A DNA stretch of 64,000 bases, from positions 1-64,000 of the forward strand of contig USNG01000001.1 of the NCBI GenBank assembly GCA_900556025.1. The letters are read 5' to 3'. Under the pieces are notes generated by a model. The model had not been told where the DNA came from. It did no database searches and worked only from the letters and a program-made list of their open reading frames with translations. Positions 17,007-25,999 of this stretch are shown here, in pieces; position 1 is the stretch's first letter; each line of letters opens with the position of its first letter. Origin of the DNA: an uncultured Mycoplasmatota bacterium. GTDB taxonomy: Bacteria > Bacillota_I > Bacilli_A > RF39 > UBA660. A program made the translations under genes and the position numbers.

Positions 17007-18401
17007 ATGAATTTAGATGAAATTTGGAATAATTTTTTAGTAAAAATCAAGTCTAAAGTATCTTTAATGTCCTTTAACTATATATTTAAGGATCTTAAAT
17101 TATATTCGTATGAGAATAGTAAAGTTATTATAGTTTTACCATCTAATGAATTATTACTTCAAAATATAACTAAAAACTATCATGATATTATAGAAGAAAT
17201 AATGAATGATATAACTAATGATACTTGTGAAATTGAATATATATTTGATAAAGATGTTGATAAACTTCAGAAAAAGCAAGAAGCTAAGAAAATACCGACA
17301 ATTGAAGAAAGTGATGCTGAATTAGATAGTATTAAAAATTATAAATACATAAGTAATTTTAATTCTAAATATACTTTTGATACATTTGTTGTTGGTGAGT
17401 CAAATAAACTTGCTTATGGAACTGCATTAGCTGTAGCACAAAATCCAGGTAAACTTTATAATCCTTATTTTATATATGCTAAAAGTGGTCTTGGAAAAAC
17501 ACATTTAATGCATGCTATTGGTAATTATATAGTTGAACATTCAGATAAAAAGGTACTTTATATTACTGCTGAACAATTTACTAACGATTATAGAGCAATA
17601 ATAAATGCTAAAAGTAAATATGATAATAACGTGTCGTATTTAGAAGCTTTTAGAGATAAGTATAGAAATGTGGATGTATTAATGATTGATGATATTCAAT
17701 TTTTAGAAAACGCAACTAAATCTCAAATAGAATTTACTAATACATTTAATACATTATATGATAATGAAAAACAGATAATTATAGCATCTGATACATCAAT
17801 AAACGATTATAAATACTTAGAAGATCGTTTAAAAACTAGATTTAGATGGGGATTAACTGAATCAATAAATCCACCAGAATTAGAATTAAAGAAAAATATA
17901 ATTAAGAATAAAATAATGATTAATAATTATGATTTAGATATTAATGAAGAAGTAATTGATTATATAGCTAGTAATTGTGGAAGTGATATTAGAAATCTTG
18001 AAGGAGCTGTTATTAGAATTGTGGCATATAAAGCAGCATTTAATATTCCTGAAGTAACATTATCAATTGCACAAGATGCTTTACAAGAATTTACTGGAAA
18101 AGTTGTTTATAAAACAAATTCAGTAGGCAAAATCATTGATATAGTAAGTAAATACTACAATTTAGATTCAACTATATTAAAAGGAAAAATGAAGAAAAAG
18201 AATATAGCAGATGCTAGAAATGTGGCTATTTATCTTAGTACAATGATGACTGAAGAAAGTTTAGAACGTATAGGATTAGAGTTTGGAGGTAGAGATCATT
18301 CAACTATAATATATGCTAGAGATAAAATTTCTCAAGAATTGAAAACAAATGCTAAGTTGAAAGAAGAAATAAAAATATTAAAAGAAAAAATTTGTGAATA
18401 A
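17007..18401 (+). CDS. dnaA: Chromosomal replication initiator DnaA
   Basis: DnaA binds oriC boxes, melts the origin and loads helicase. The 464 residues show domain I (1-75), a linker, the AAA+ domain with Walker A (AKSGLGKTHLM) and Walker B (VLMIDDIQFL), and domain IV with the DNA-binding signature GGRDHSTIIYA. The Walker A has AKSG where most DnaAs have GGxG; the critical GKT is intact. AAAGGA precedes the ATG. Confidence 0.98.
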   Translation: MNLDEIWNNFLVKIKSKVSLMSFNYIFKDLKLYSYENSKVIIVLPSNELLLQNITKNYHDIIEEIMNDITNDTCEIEYIFDKDVDKLQKKQEAKKIPTIEESDAELDSIKNYKYISNFNSKYTFDTFVVGESNKLAYGTALAVAQNPGKLYNPYFIYAKSGLGKTHLMHAIGNYIVEHSDKKVLYITAEQFTNDYRAIINAKSKYDNNVSYLEAFRDKYRNVDVLMIDDIQFLENATKSQIEFTNTFNTLYDNEKQIIIASDTSINDYKYLEDRLKTRFRWGLTESINPPELELKKNIIKNKIMINNYDLDINEEVIDYIASNCGSDIRNLEGAVIRIVAYKAAFNIPEVTLSIAQDALQEFTGKVVYKTNSVGKIIDIVSKYYNLDSTILKGKMKKKNIADARNVAIYLSTMMTEESLERIGLEFGGRDHSTIIYARDKISQELKTNAKLKEEIKILKEKICE

Positions 18402-18473
18402 GTTCTTAATTTATTAACAACTTAACAACAATAAAATTTTAAAAAAGTAAGGTTTTATCTTATGATAAATGAG

Positions 18474-18482
18474 TTATCAACA
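18474..18482 (+). promoter_or_regulatory. DnaA box between dnaA and dnaN
   Basis: TTATCAACA, identical to the main oriC boxes, lies in the 139-bp dnaA-dnaN gap, the site of the second origin half in B. subtilis. A -10-like TATAAT at 18495-18500 may drive dnaN, but its -35 is poor. Confidence 0.6.
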
Positions 18483-18540
18483 AAATCAACAGTCTATAAT
18501 AATATTAATTAACATAATAATAAGGAGGAAAGAAAAAATT

Positions 18541-19659
18541 ATGAAAATGATAATAGACAAAAATGTTTTATTAAATAGTTTAAATTCTGTTAGTAAAGCA
18601 TTATCTACAAGAAATATTATTCCTGTATTAAATGGAATAAAGTTTGAATTAACTAAGGAAGGATTATATTTAACTGCTACTGATAATGATATTACTATTC
18701 AATCTTTTATAGATAAAAAAGATATAGTAAGTATTGATGAAATAGGAACTACTATTATATATGGTAAATCACTATTAGAAATCATTAGAAGATTACCAAA
18801 TGGTAATATAGTTATAGAAAATTTTGAAAATAATGAAGTATCATTTAAAACTGATAATTCTATATATAGCTTTAACTGTTTTATGGTTGAAGACTTCCCA
18901 AATATTAATTTAGATGAAGCAAAAAATCCTATTGCTATATCAAGTATGAAATTTAAAGAAATTATTAACAAAACTTCATTTGCTTGTTCATTACAAGAAA
19001 GTAGACCATTATTAACTGGTGTTAATATTAAAATTCAAGGTGATATATTTGATTGTACAGCAACTGATTCATATAGATTATCTAAAGTTAGTTATAAATT
19101 AGATAATATTTGTGAAGAAAATGTTAACATAGTAATACCTGCTAGAAATATAAATGAACTTGTTAAAACAATAGATGATGATTCTGATATGAAAATTCAT
19201 GTATTTCCTAATAAAGTAATATTTAGATTTGATAATTTAGTATTTCAATCATCTTTATTAAATGGTACTTATCCAAATACAGATAATTCAATTGCTAAAG
19301 AATTTAAATATATTATTAAAGCTAATTTAAAAGATTTTTATTCAACATTAGATAGAGCATCTTTATTAACTCAATCTAAAGATAAAAATATAATAGATAT
19401 GGAGATTAATGAAAATACATTAGTAATTAAAGCATCTAGTTTAGAAATGGGAAAAGTTGAAGAAAAATTAAATGTTGAAAATGAAACAAATAATAGTATT
19501 AAGATTTCATTTAGTGCTAAATATATGTTAGAAGCTTTAAAAATGTTTACTAAAGATGAAATATATATCTTATTAAATGGTGAAATTAATCCTATAATAT
19601 TAAAAGAAATAGAAAACGAAGAATTAATTGAATTAATATTACCTATGAAAACATATTAA
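18541..19659 (+). CDS. dnaN: DNA polymerase III sliding clamp (beta subunit)
   Basis: The clamp tethers DNA polymerase III and repair factors to DNA. The 372-residue protein has the three-fold repeated beta-clamp fold, with recognisable segments CSLQESRPLLTGVNI and the C-terminal LPMKTY. The start is the ATG at 18541, preceded by AAGGAGG; an in-frame upstream start at 18469 would run through the ribosome-binding site and the DnaA box and is rejected. A strong terminator follows, so dnaN is separated from the next genes. Confidence 0.97.
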   Translation: MKMIIDKNVLLNSLNSVSKALSTRNIIPVLNGIKFELTKEGLYLTATDNDITIQSFIDKKDIVSIDEIGTTIIYGKSLLEIIRRLPNGNIVIENFENNEVSFKTDNSIYSFNCFMVEDFPNINLDEAKNPIAISSMKFKEIINKTSFACSLQESRPLLTGVNIKIQGDIFDCTATDSYRLSKVSYKLDNICEENVNIVIPARNINELVKTIDDDSDMKIHVFPNKVIFRFDNLVFQSSLLNGTYPNTDNSIAKEFKYIIKANLKDFYSTLDRASLLTQSKDKNIIDMEINENTLVIKASSLEMGKVEEKLNVENETNNSIKISFSAKYMLEALKMFTKDEIYILLNGEINPIILKEIENEELIELILPMKTY

Positions 19660-19663
19660 AATT

Positions 19664-19692
19664 AAGCGATTTTTATCGCTTTTTTATTTTTT
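19664..19692 (+). terminator. Terminator of dnaN
   Basis: Stem AAGCGAT (19664-19670), TTTT loop, ATCGCTT (19675-19681), then a long T-rich tract. Confidence 0.85.
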
Positions 19693-19700
19693 TTATTTTT

Positions 19701-19728
19701 TTCGACAATATTCGACAAATTTCGACAA
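19701..19728 (-). promoter_or_regulatory. Three tandem Spo0A boxes upstream of comK
   Basis: TTCGACAA occurs at 19701-19708, 19711-19718 and 19721-19728, exactly 10 bp apart. Its reverse complement TTGTCGAA is the classical Spo0A box. The second and third copies cover the -35 region of the comK promoter (extended -10 TGTTATGAT, 19737-19745). One-turn spacing would place three dimers or half-sites on one DNA face. Spo0A itself is not encoded in the window. Confidence 0.7.
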
Positions 19729-19736
19729 GAATGATG

Positions 19737-19745
19737 TGTTATGAT
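19737..19745 (+). promoter_or_regulatory. Extended -10 promoter of comK
   Basis: TGTTATGAT, an extended -10, stands 33 bp before the comK start. No good -35 is seen; that position (19717-19722) is occupied by the Spo0A-box repeats. Confidence 0.5.
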
Positions 19746-19778
19746 AGCAATCAATATTTCAAAGGGGGAAAAGAAAAA

Positions 19779-20234
19779 ATGGAATATGAAATTAATTATA
19801 ATACACAAATATTGTTACCAATAGGAAAGGAAAAAGCTAAAATAATTGAAGATGATTGTGAATATAGAGTAGATAATTCATGTCTTCAGGTTTTAGAACA
19901 TAGTTGTGAGTATTTTGGTAGTTCACTACAAGGAAGAAAAGATGGAACCAAAAAATTACTAGGTATTACTCATAAAGCTCCAATAATAGTTGAAGAAAGT
20001 AGAAAAATAATATTTTTTCCAACAACATCGCCAGAAAAAGAAGAATGTATTTGGATAAACTTAGATAAAATTGATAAATACTATAAGAAGACAAATAAAA
20101 CGTCAGAAATCTTATTTAAGAATGGTGATAAAGTAGAATTTGATGTATCAATTGGATCTTTAACTAATCAAATTTTAAGAGCAACAAGATTAAAATTTAT
20201 TTTAGAAGAAAGAATTAATAAAAAAGATAATTAA
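19779..20234 (+). CDS. comK: ComK family competence transcription factor
   Basis: ComK is the master activator of DNA-uptake competence in Bacillus, binding AT-boxes in promoters. Family signatures are clear: SCEYFGSSLQGRKDGT, LGITHKAPIIVEES, FFPTTSPEKEECIWIN and NQILRATRLKF. The ATG at 19779 has AAAGGGGG upstream; a longer upstream start is not conserved. At 151 residues it is ~40 shorter than the B. subtilis protein (192) and ends after the RATRL helix, so the C-terminal tail carrying the MecA/ClpC recognition motif FMLYPK is absent. A location between dnaN and recF, in its own terminator-bounded unit, differs from Bacillus. The three Spo0A boxes suggest Spo0A control. Confidence 0.85.
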   Translation: MEYEINYNTQILLPIGKEKAKIIEDDCEYRVDNSCLQVLEHSCEYFGSSLQGRKDGTKKLLGITHKAPIIVEESRKIIFFPTTSPEKEECIWINLDKIDKYYKKTNKTSEILFKNGDKVEFDVSIGSLTNQILRATRLKFILEERINKKDN

Positions 20235-20254
20235 AATAAAAATTATCTTTTTTT
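20220..20254 (+). terminator. Terminator of comK
   Basis: AAAGATAATT and AATTATCTTT arms around an A-rich loop, followed by T residues; the comK stop codon is in the 5' arm. Confidence 0.75.
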
Positions 20255-20267
20255 AAATGGTTAAATA

Positions 20268-20276
20268 TGCTATAAT
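20268..20276 (+). promoter_or_regulatory. Extended -10 promoter of recF-gyrB-gyrA
   Basis: TGCTATAAT at 20268-20276 with no good -35. Downstream, AAGGGGG precedes a two-codon frame ATG ATT TAG (20332-20340), which ends three bases before the recF ATG. Confidence 0.6.
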
Positions 20277-20343
20277 TATATTAGCGTGTAGGAGTACCTA
20301 AAAATATTAAAATTAAAAATAAGGGGGTTAAATGATTTAGAAA

Positions 20344-21426
20344 ATGAATATTACGAAAATTGAATTGATAAATTTTAGAAATTATAAAAAAATAGTTCTT
20401 GATAATTTTTCTAATCTAAATATTCTAATTGGAACAAATGGAATTGGTAAAACCTCTATATTAGAAGCAATATATTTAGGTAGCTTAGCAAAGACTTTTA
20501 AAACAAATAATGAACTTTCTTTAATAAGAAATAATGAAGAATTTTTAAAGATTAAAATATACTATTTTGACTATGGTCCGAAAAAAAATTTAGAATTATA
20601 TTTAGATTCAAAGGGCAAAAAAACCAAGATTAACTCGAAAATACAGAGAAAATTAAGTGATTTTATTTCACAGTATAGAATTATATTATTATCACCTGAT
20701 GAATTAAAACTTATTAAATCTTCTCCAAGTATTAGAAGAAATTATTTAAATATTCAGTTATCTCAATTGAATAAAGAATATATATACTATTTAAATAACT
20801 ATAATAATTTAATTAAAAATAAAAATGATTTTTTAAAAAAATTAATGTTTAATGGAAATTTAGATCAGAGATATTTAGATATTGTAGATGAAAAAATAGT
20901 TGAAGAAGGATTAAAAATATATCAATATAGAAAGAAGTATATTGATGAGATTAATTCTTATATAAATGAGATATTTAAAAAATATAAAGATAAAAATGAA
21001 ATTAAGATTGAATATGAATCTGATTATAAAATAAATGATAAAGAAAAATTAGTAAAAGAATTAAAGAAATTAAGAAATAAAGAAATTAATATTGGAATGA
21101 CATCTTTTGGTGTTCATAGAGATGATTATGTTTTTTATCAGAATGGTAATAATGCTAAGGAATATAGTAGTCAAGGTATTCAAAAGTTGATTGTTTTGGC
21201 TATGAAGTTATCTGAGGTTAAAATATTCATAGAAAAGTATGATATTAAGCCGATTTTGCTTCTTGATGATCTATTTAGTGAATTGGATGAAAAAAACAAA
21301 AATAATATATTCAAATCGCTTAATAATGATATTCAAGTGTTTATTACAACGACAGATTTAAAAAATATAAATAGAAATATTGTGTTGAAATCGAAAGTAT
21401 ATAATTTAGATGAAAGGGTGAAGTAG
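20344..21426 (+). CDS. recF: DNA replication/repair protein RecF
   Basis: RecF is an SMC-like ATPase that helps load RecA at gaps, with RecO and RecR (recR lies at 29562). Walker A (GTNGIGKTSILEA, from residue 32), the RecF signature SSQGIQKLIVLAMKLSE and Walker B (PILLLDDLFSELDE) are all present. The 360-residue length is normal. It is followed without a gap by gyrB. The ATG is separated from the AAGGGGG site by a tiny ATG-ATT-TAG frame; reinitiation may be used. Confidence 0.95.
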   Translation: MNITKIELINFRNYKKIVLDNFSNLNILIGTNGIGKTSILEAIYLGSLAKTFKTNNELSLIRNNEEFLKIKIYYFDYGPKKNLELYLDSKGKKTKINSKIQRKLSDFISQYRIILLSPDELKLIKSSPSIRRNYLNIQLSQLNKEYIYYLNNYNNLIKNKNDFLKKLMFNGNLDQRYLDIVDEKIVEEGLKIYQYRKKYIDEINSYINEIFKKYKDKNEIKIEYESDYKINDKEKLVKELKKLRNKEINIGMTSFGVHRDDYVFYQNGNNAKEYSSQGIQKLIVLAMKLSEVKIFIEKYDIKPILLLDDLFSELDEKNKNNIFKSLNNDIQVFITTTDLKNINRNIVLKSKVYNLDERVK

Positions 21427-23346
21427 ATGAATGATGATTATGGAGTAAATGATATACAAGTATTAGAAGGATTAGAGGCAGTAAGAAAAAGACCAGGTAT
21501 GTACATTGGTACTACTGATGTTAAGGGATTACACCATTTAGTTTGGGAAATCGTTGATAATTCAATTGATGAAGCTTTAGCTGGATATTGTAATAATATT
21601 GAGATAATAATTAATAAAGATAATTCAATTACTGTTAAAGATGATGGACGTGGAATTCCAGTTGGTATTCATCCTAAAACAGGAATATCTACTGTAGAAA
21701 CTGTTTATACAGTATTACATGCTGGAGGAAAATTTGGAGGTGGCGGATATAAAGTATCTGGTGGTCTTCATGGTGTAGGTGCTTCAGTAGTTAATGCATT
21801 ATCTAAATGGGTTACTGTTACAGTTTATAAAGGTGGAAAAGTATATGAAGCTAAATTTGAAGATGGTGGAAAAACTGTTCAAAAGTTAACTGTTATTGGA
21901 GAATGTAGTGAAAATAGAACTGGAACAACTGTTTCATTTAAACCAGATCCAGAAATATTTGATACAGATATATATGATTACGAAACTTTAAAGACAAGAA
22001 CAAGAGAGTTAGCATTCTTAAATAAGGGGTTAAGACTTACTTTAAGAGATGATAGAGATGAAGAGGATACTCAAGGTGAGATATTCTTATATGAAGGTGG
22101 AATTAGTGAATATGTCAGATTTATTAATCAAGGTAAAACTCCTTTACATGATAAAATAATTCACTTAAATGGTGAAAAGAATGGTGTTTGGTTTGAAGTA
22201 GCTCTTCAATATAATAATGGATATTCAGATAATATATATTCATTTGTTAATAATATTAATACTCATGATGGTGGTACTCATGAAGATGGAGTTAAAAGAG
22301 CTTTAGTTAGAACAATTAATGCTTATGCTAGAAAAAATAATATATTAAAAGATAAAGATGAAAATTTAAAAGAGGATGATGTTAAAGAAGGATTAACAAT
22401 GATTATTTCTTGTAAGCATCCTAATCCTCAATTTGAAGGTCAAACTAAAGGAAGACTTGGTAATTCAGAAGTTAGATCTTTAGCTGATGCAGTTTTTTCT
22501 GAAGGATTTAATCAATTTTTATTAGAAAATCCTGATGAAGCCAAAATAATAGTAAATAAAGCAATATTAGCTCGTAATGCTAGAATGGCTGCTAAAAAAG
22601 CTCGTGAAGCTACTAGAAAAACTGATTTAACTACTACTAATTTCTTTGGTAAGTTATCTGATTGTAAGAGTAAAGATCCTAATGTTAGTGAAATATTTAT
22701 AGTCGAGGGAGATTCAGCCGGAGGTTCTGCTAAAAAAGGTAGAGATTCAATGACACAAGCTATTCTTCCATTAAGAGGAAAAATATTAAATGTAGAAAAA
22801 GCTAGACTTGATAAAGCATTGGGAAATGAAGAAATTAAAACTATAATAACTGCTTTTGGTACTGGAATTGGTGAATATTTTGATTTATCTAAATTAAGAT
22901 ACGATAAAATTATTATCATGACCGATGCCGATGTGGATGGTGCTCATATTAGAGTATTGTTATTAACATTATTTTATAGATTCTTTAAACCAATTGTTCA
23001 AGCTGGTCATGTATATGCTGCTCAACCACCATTATTTAGAGTAATGCATGGTAAGACAAGAAAGTATACTTTAGATGAGAAAGAAAAAGATGAATATTTA
23101 GCATCTTTACCTGAAAATGTAAGAAGTCGTGCAGAAATTGCTCGTATGAAAGGTTTAGGAGAGATGGATGCTGAAGAGTTAAATGAAACAACAATGGATA
23201 TAAATAAAAGGGTTTTAAGAAAAATTACTGTTGATGATTGTATTGCAGCAGATGCAATATTTGAAAAATTAATGGGTGATGAAGTAGAGCCTAGAAGAGA
23301 ATTTATTGAACAAAATGCTCAATTTGTTCAAAATTTGGATATATAG
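21427..23346 (+). CDS. gyrB: DNA gyrase subunit B
   Basis: GyrB supplies the ATPase of gyrase, which adds negative supercoils. The GHKL ATP site ([44 protein letters not shown]), transducer domain and Toprim domain ([24 protein letters not shown]) are intact over 639 residues. The segment [12 protein letters not shown], which favours gyrase over ParE, is present. The ATG immediately follows the recF stop, so translation is coupled. Confidence 0.97.
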   Translation: MNDDYGVNDIQVLEGLEAVRKRPGMYIGTTDVKGLHHLVWEIVDNSIDEALAGYCNNIEIIINKDNSITVKDDGRGIPVGIHPKTGISTVETVYTVLHAGGKFGGGGYKVSGGLHGVGASVVNALSKWVTVTVYKGGKVYEAKFEDGGKTVQKLTVIGECSENRTGTTVSFKPDPEIFDTDIYDYETLKTRTRELAFLNKGLRLTLRDDRDEEDTQGEIFLYEGGISEYVRFINQGKTPLHDKIIHLNGEKNGVWFEVALQYNNGYSDNIYSFVNNINTHDGGTHEDGVKRALVRTINAYARKNNILKDKDENLKEDDVKEGLTMIISCKHPNPQFEGQTKGRLGNSEVRSLADAVFSEGFNQFLLENPDEAKIIVNKAILARNARMAAKKAREATRKTDLTTTNFFGKLSDCKSKDPNVSEIFIVEGDSAGGSAKKGRDSMTQAILPLRGKILNVEKARLDKALGNEEIKTIITAFGTGIGEYFDLSKLRYDKIIIMTDADVDGAHIRVLLLTLFYRFFKPIVQAGHVYAAQPPLFRVMHGKTRKYTLDEKEKDEYLASLPENVRSRAEIARMKGLGEMDAEELNETTMDINKRVLRKITVDDCIAADAIFEKLMGDEVEPRREFIEQNAQFVQNLDI

Positions 23347-23356
23347 GAGGTAGAGA

Positions 23357-25906
23357 ATGGATACTAATGAAAATGTTGATAATTCACAAGTTGTTAACAA
23401 TGAAAATGATTTTTCTGGTAAATTTCATGAGAGAGATAGTCACAATGTAAATAATATAGTAGATGAAGTTAAGAGTTCTTTCTTAGATTATTCAATGAGT
23501 GTTATAACTTCTCGTGCTATTCCAGATTTAAGAGATGGTTTGAAACCGGTTCATAGAAGAATTCTTTGGTCTATGTATGAGGAAGGAAATACTCCTGATA
23601 AGCCTCACAGAAAATCAGCAACAACTGTTGGAAATGTTATGGGACATTATCATCCACATGGTGATAGTTCTATTTATGAAGCAATGGTTCGTTTAGCTCA
23701 AGATTTTAGCCAAAGATATATGTTGATTGATGGACATGGAAACTTTGGTAATATAGAAGGTGATGGAGCTGCTGCTTACCGTTATACTGAAGCAAGATTA
23801 GCTAAGATTTCTCTTGAATTATTAAGAGATATCAATAAAGATACTGTTGATATGGATGATAACTTCGATGTTACTAGAAAGGAACCTAAAGTTTTACCTT
23901 CTAGATTTCCAAATATTTTGGTTAATGGTTCAATGGGTATAGCAGTTGGTATGGCTACAAATATTCCTCCACATAATTTAAGAGAAGTTATTGATGGATG
24001 TATTGCTTATATTGATAATCCTGATATAGATGTTCTTGGATTAATGAATTATATTAAAGGTCCTGATTTTCCAACAGGTGGTATAATTCTTGGAAATTCC
24101 GGTATTAAGAAGGCATATGAAACAGGTAGAGGAAGTATTACAATAAGAAGTAAGGCAACTATTGAAGAACATAATAATCATAATTGTATTGTTATTTCTG
24201 AAGTTCCATATGGTGTTAATACTATGGAGTTAAAGAATAAAGTTGCTGAATTGGTTCATACAAAGGTAATTGATGGAATATCTGATTATCATACTGATTT
24301 AAAAGATGGTGTTAAGATTACAATTACTTTAAAGAAAGATGCTAATCCACAAGTTGTATTAAATAATCTATATAAACATACATCTTTCCAAATAAATTAT
24401 GGAATTATATTCCTGATGTTAGATGGATTAACTCCTAAAACACTTGGTTTAAAGGATATTATTTCAAAATATATTGATCATCAAAAAGTTATTATTATCA
24501 GAAGAACTAAATTTGATTTAGCTAAAGATGAAAAAAGAGTACATATTTTAAATGGATATAAGATAGCACAAGATAATATTGATGAAGTAATTAAAATTAT
24601 TAAACAAGCTAAAAATGATGATGAAGCTAAGGCTAATTTAATGGAAAGATTTGGATTAGATTTAATTCAATCTGAAGCTATTTTAGAGCTAAAATTAAGA
24701 AGATTAACTGGTTTAGAAAGAAGTAAGATAGAAGAAGAGTTAGCAAGCTTATTAAAGGAAATAGAGGAGTTAAAAGCTATATTAGCTTCTGAACAAAAAG
24801 TATTAGAAATTATTAAAAATGAAATGTTAGAAATAAGAAATAAATATGGTGATGATAGAAGAACTGAGATTGATATGACTGCTGTTGAATATATTGAAGA
24901 TGAGTCATTAATACCTCAAGAAGAAATTATTGTTACTTTAACAAATAAGAATTATATTAAGAGAATTCCTAAGGATACTTATAAGGTGCAACATAGAGGT
25001 GGAGTTGGTATTAAGGGTATGACTACTACTGATAATGACTTTGTTGAACAGTTAATTTCCTTAAATACTCATGATGATATATTATTCTTCACAAATAAAG
25101 GTAAGGTTTATAGATTAAAAGGATATAAGATTCCAGAGTATTCTAGAACTGCTAAAGGTCTTCCAATTGTTAATTTATTGCAATTAGAGAAGGATGAAAA
25201 GATAAAAACTGTTATTAAAATATCTAATAAAGAAGATTTTACAAACAAATGTTTGTTATTTACAACTAAAAATGGATTAATTAAGAGAACTGCTATTGCA
25301 GAATTTGAAAATATTAGACAAACAGGTAAAATTGCTATTACTTTAAAAGATGATGATGAACTTATTTCAGTAAAAATGACATCAGGTAATGATCAAGTTC
25401 TTATATGTTCTTCTAAGGGAAGAATGGCTAGATTTAACGAGAATGAAATCAGAATAATGGGTAGAACAGCTTCTGGTGTTAGGGGAATAAATTTAACAGA
25501 TGATATATGTGTTGGAGCTGAAATTTCTGAATTAGGAAAATCATTATTAGTTGTTACTGAAAACGGATATGGTAAAAAGACTGCTATTGAAGAATATAGA
25601 GAAACTAAGCGTGGTAGTAAGGGAGTTAAAACTCTTAATATTACAGAAAAGAACGGTAAGGTAGTAGGCTTCAAATCTACTGATGATAATAAAGATTTAA
25701 TGATAATTACAAATGATGGTGTTATTATAAGAATGGATGTTAAATCTATTTCAACAATGGGTAGAGTTACTAAAGGCGTTAGACTTATAAATTTAAAAGA
25801 TAATAATAAGGTTGCTTCAATATCTATTCTTGAAAAGGAATTAGAAGAGGAAAATGATTTTTCAACAATTGAAAGTGTAGAACCAGTCAATGAAGAGAAT
25901 GAGTAA
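23357..25906 (+). CDS. gyrA: DNA gyrase subunit A
   Basis: GyrA cuts and rejoins DNA for gyrase. The catalytic Tyr sits in AAAYRYTEARL, the quinolone region reads GHYHPHGDSSIYEAMVRLAQ (Ser and Glu at the usual resistance positions, so wild-type-like), and the C-terminal beta-pinwheel carries the GyrA-box-like QHRGGVGIKGM. The protein has 849 residues, with an Asn/Asp-rich N-terminal extension of about 35 residues before the conserved VKSSFLDYSMSVI. AGGAGG precedes the start, 10 bp after gyrB. The gene-free parS tract follows. Confidence 0.97.
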   Translation: MDTNENVDNSQVVNNENDFSGKFHERDSHNVNNIVDEVKSSFLDYSMSVITSRAIPDLRDGLKPVHRRILWSMYEEGNTPDKPHRKSATTVGNVMGHYHPHGDSSIYEAMVRLAQDFSQRYMLIDGHGNFGNIEGDGAAAYRYTEARLAKISLELLRDINKDTVDMDDNFDVTRKEPKVLPSRFPNILVNGSMGIAVGMATNIPPHNLREVIDGCIAYIDNPDIDVLGLMNYIKGPDFPTGGIILGNSGIKKAYETGRGSITIRSKATIEEHNNHNCIVISEVPYGVNTMELKNKVAELVHTKVIDGISDYHTDLKDGVKITITLKKDANPQVVLNNLYKHTSFQINYGIIFLMLDGLTPKTLGLKDIISKYIDHQKVIIIRRTKFDLAKDEKRVHILNGYKIAQDNIDEVIKIIKQAKNDDEAKANLMERFGLDLIQSEAILELKLRRLTGLERSKIEEELASLLKEIEELKAILASEQKVLEIIKNEMLEIRNKYGDDRRTEIDMTAVEYIEDESLIPQEEIIVTLTNKNYIKRIPKDTYKVQHRGGVGIKGMTTTDNDFVEQLISLNTHDDILFFTNKGKVYRLKGYKIPEYSRTAKGLPIVNLLQLEKDEKIKTVIKISNKEDFTNKCLLFTTKNGLIKRTAIAEFENIRQTGKIAITLKDDDELISVKMTSGNDQVLICSSKGRMARFNENEIRIMGRTASGVRGINLTDDICVGAEISELGKSLLVVTENGYGKKTAIEEYRETKRGSKGVKTLNITEKNGKVVGFKSTDDNKDLMIITNDGVIIRMDVKSISTMGRVTKGVRLINLKDNNKVASISILEKELEEENDFSTIESVEPVNEENE

Positions 25907-25919
25907 TCATTCTTTTTTA
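25896..25919 (+). terminator. Terminator of recF-gyrB-gyrA
   Basis: Stem AGAATGA / TCATTCT with a GTAA loop, then TTTTTT; the gyrA stop lies in the hairpin. It shields the following parS tract from transcription. Confidence 0.8.
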
Positions 25920-25945
25920 TTTGTTTAATGTTCCACGTGAAACAA

Positions 25946-25963
25946 TTATTTCCCGGGAAATAA
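25946..25963. promoter_or_regulatory. Noc-binding site 1 (NBS)
   Basis: The 14-mer ATTTCCCGGGAAAT (25948-25961) is identical to the Noc consensus and is the core of an 18-bp perfect palindrome. It begins one base after the first parS site. Confidence 0.75.
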
Positions 25964-25973
25964 AAAATGTTTA

Positions 25974-25999
25974 AAAAATATTTCCCGGGAAATATTTTT
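25974..25999. promoter_or_regulatory. Noc-binding site 2 (NBS)
   Basis: A second ATTTCCCGGGAAAT (25980-25993) lies in a 26-bp perfect palindrome, 32 bp centre-to-centre from site 1 and 3 bp before the second parS. With noc at 8185-9363 it supports an intact Noc system. Confidence 0.75.
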
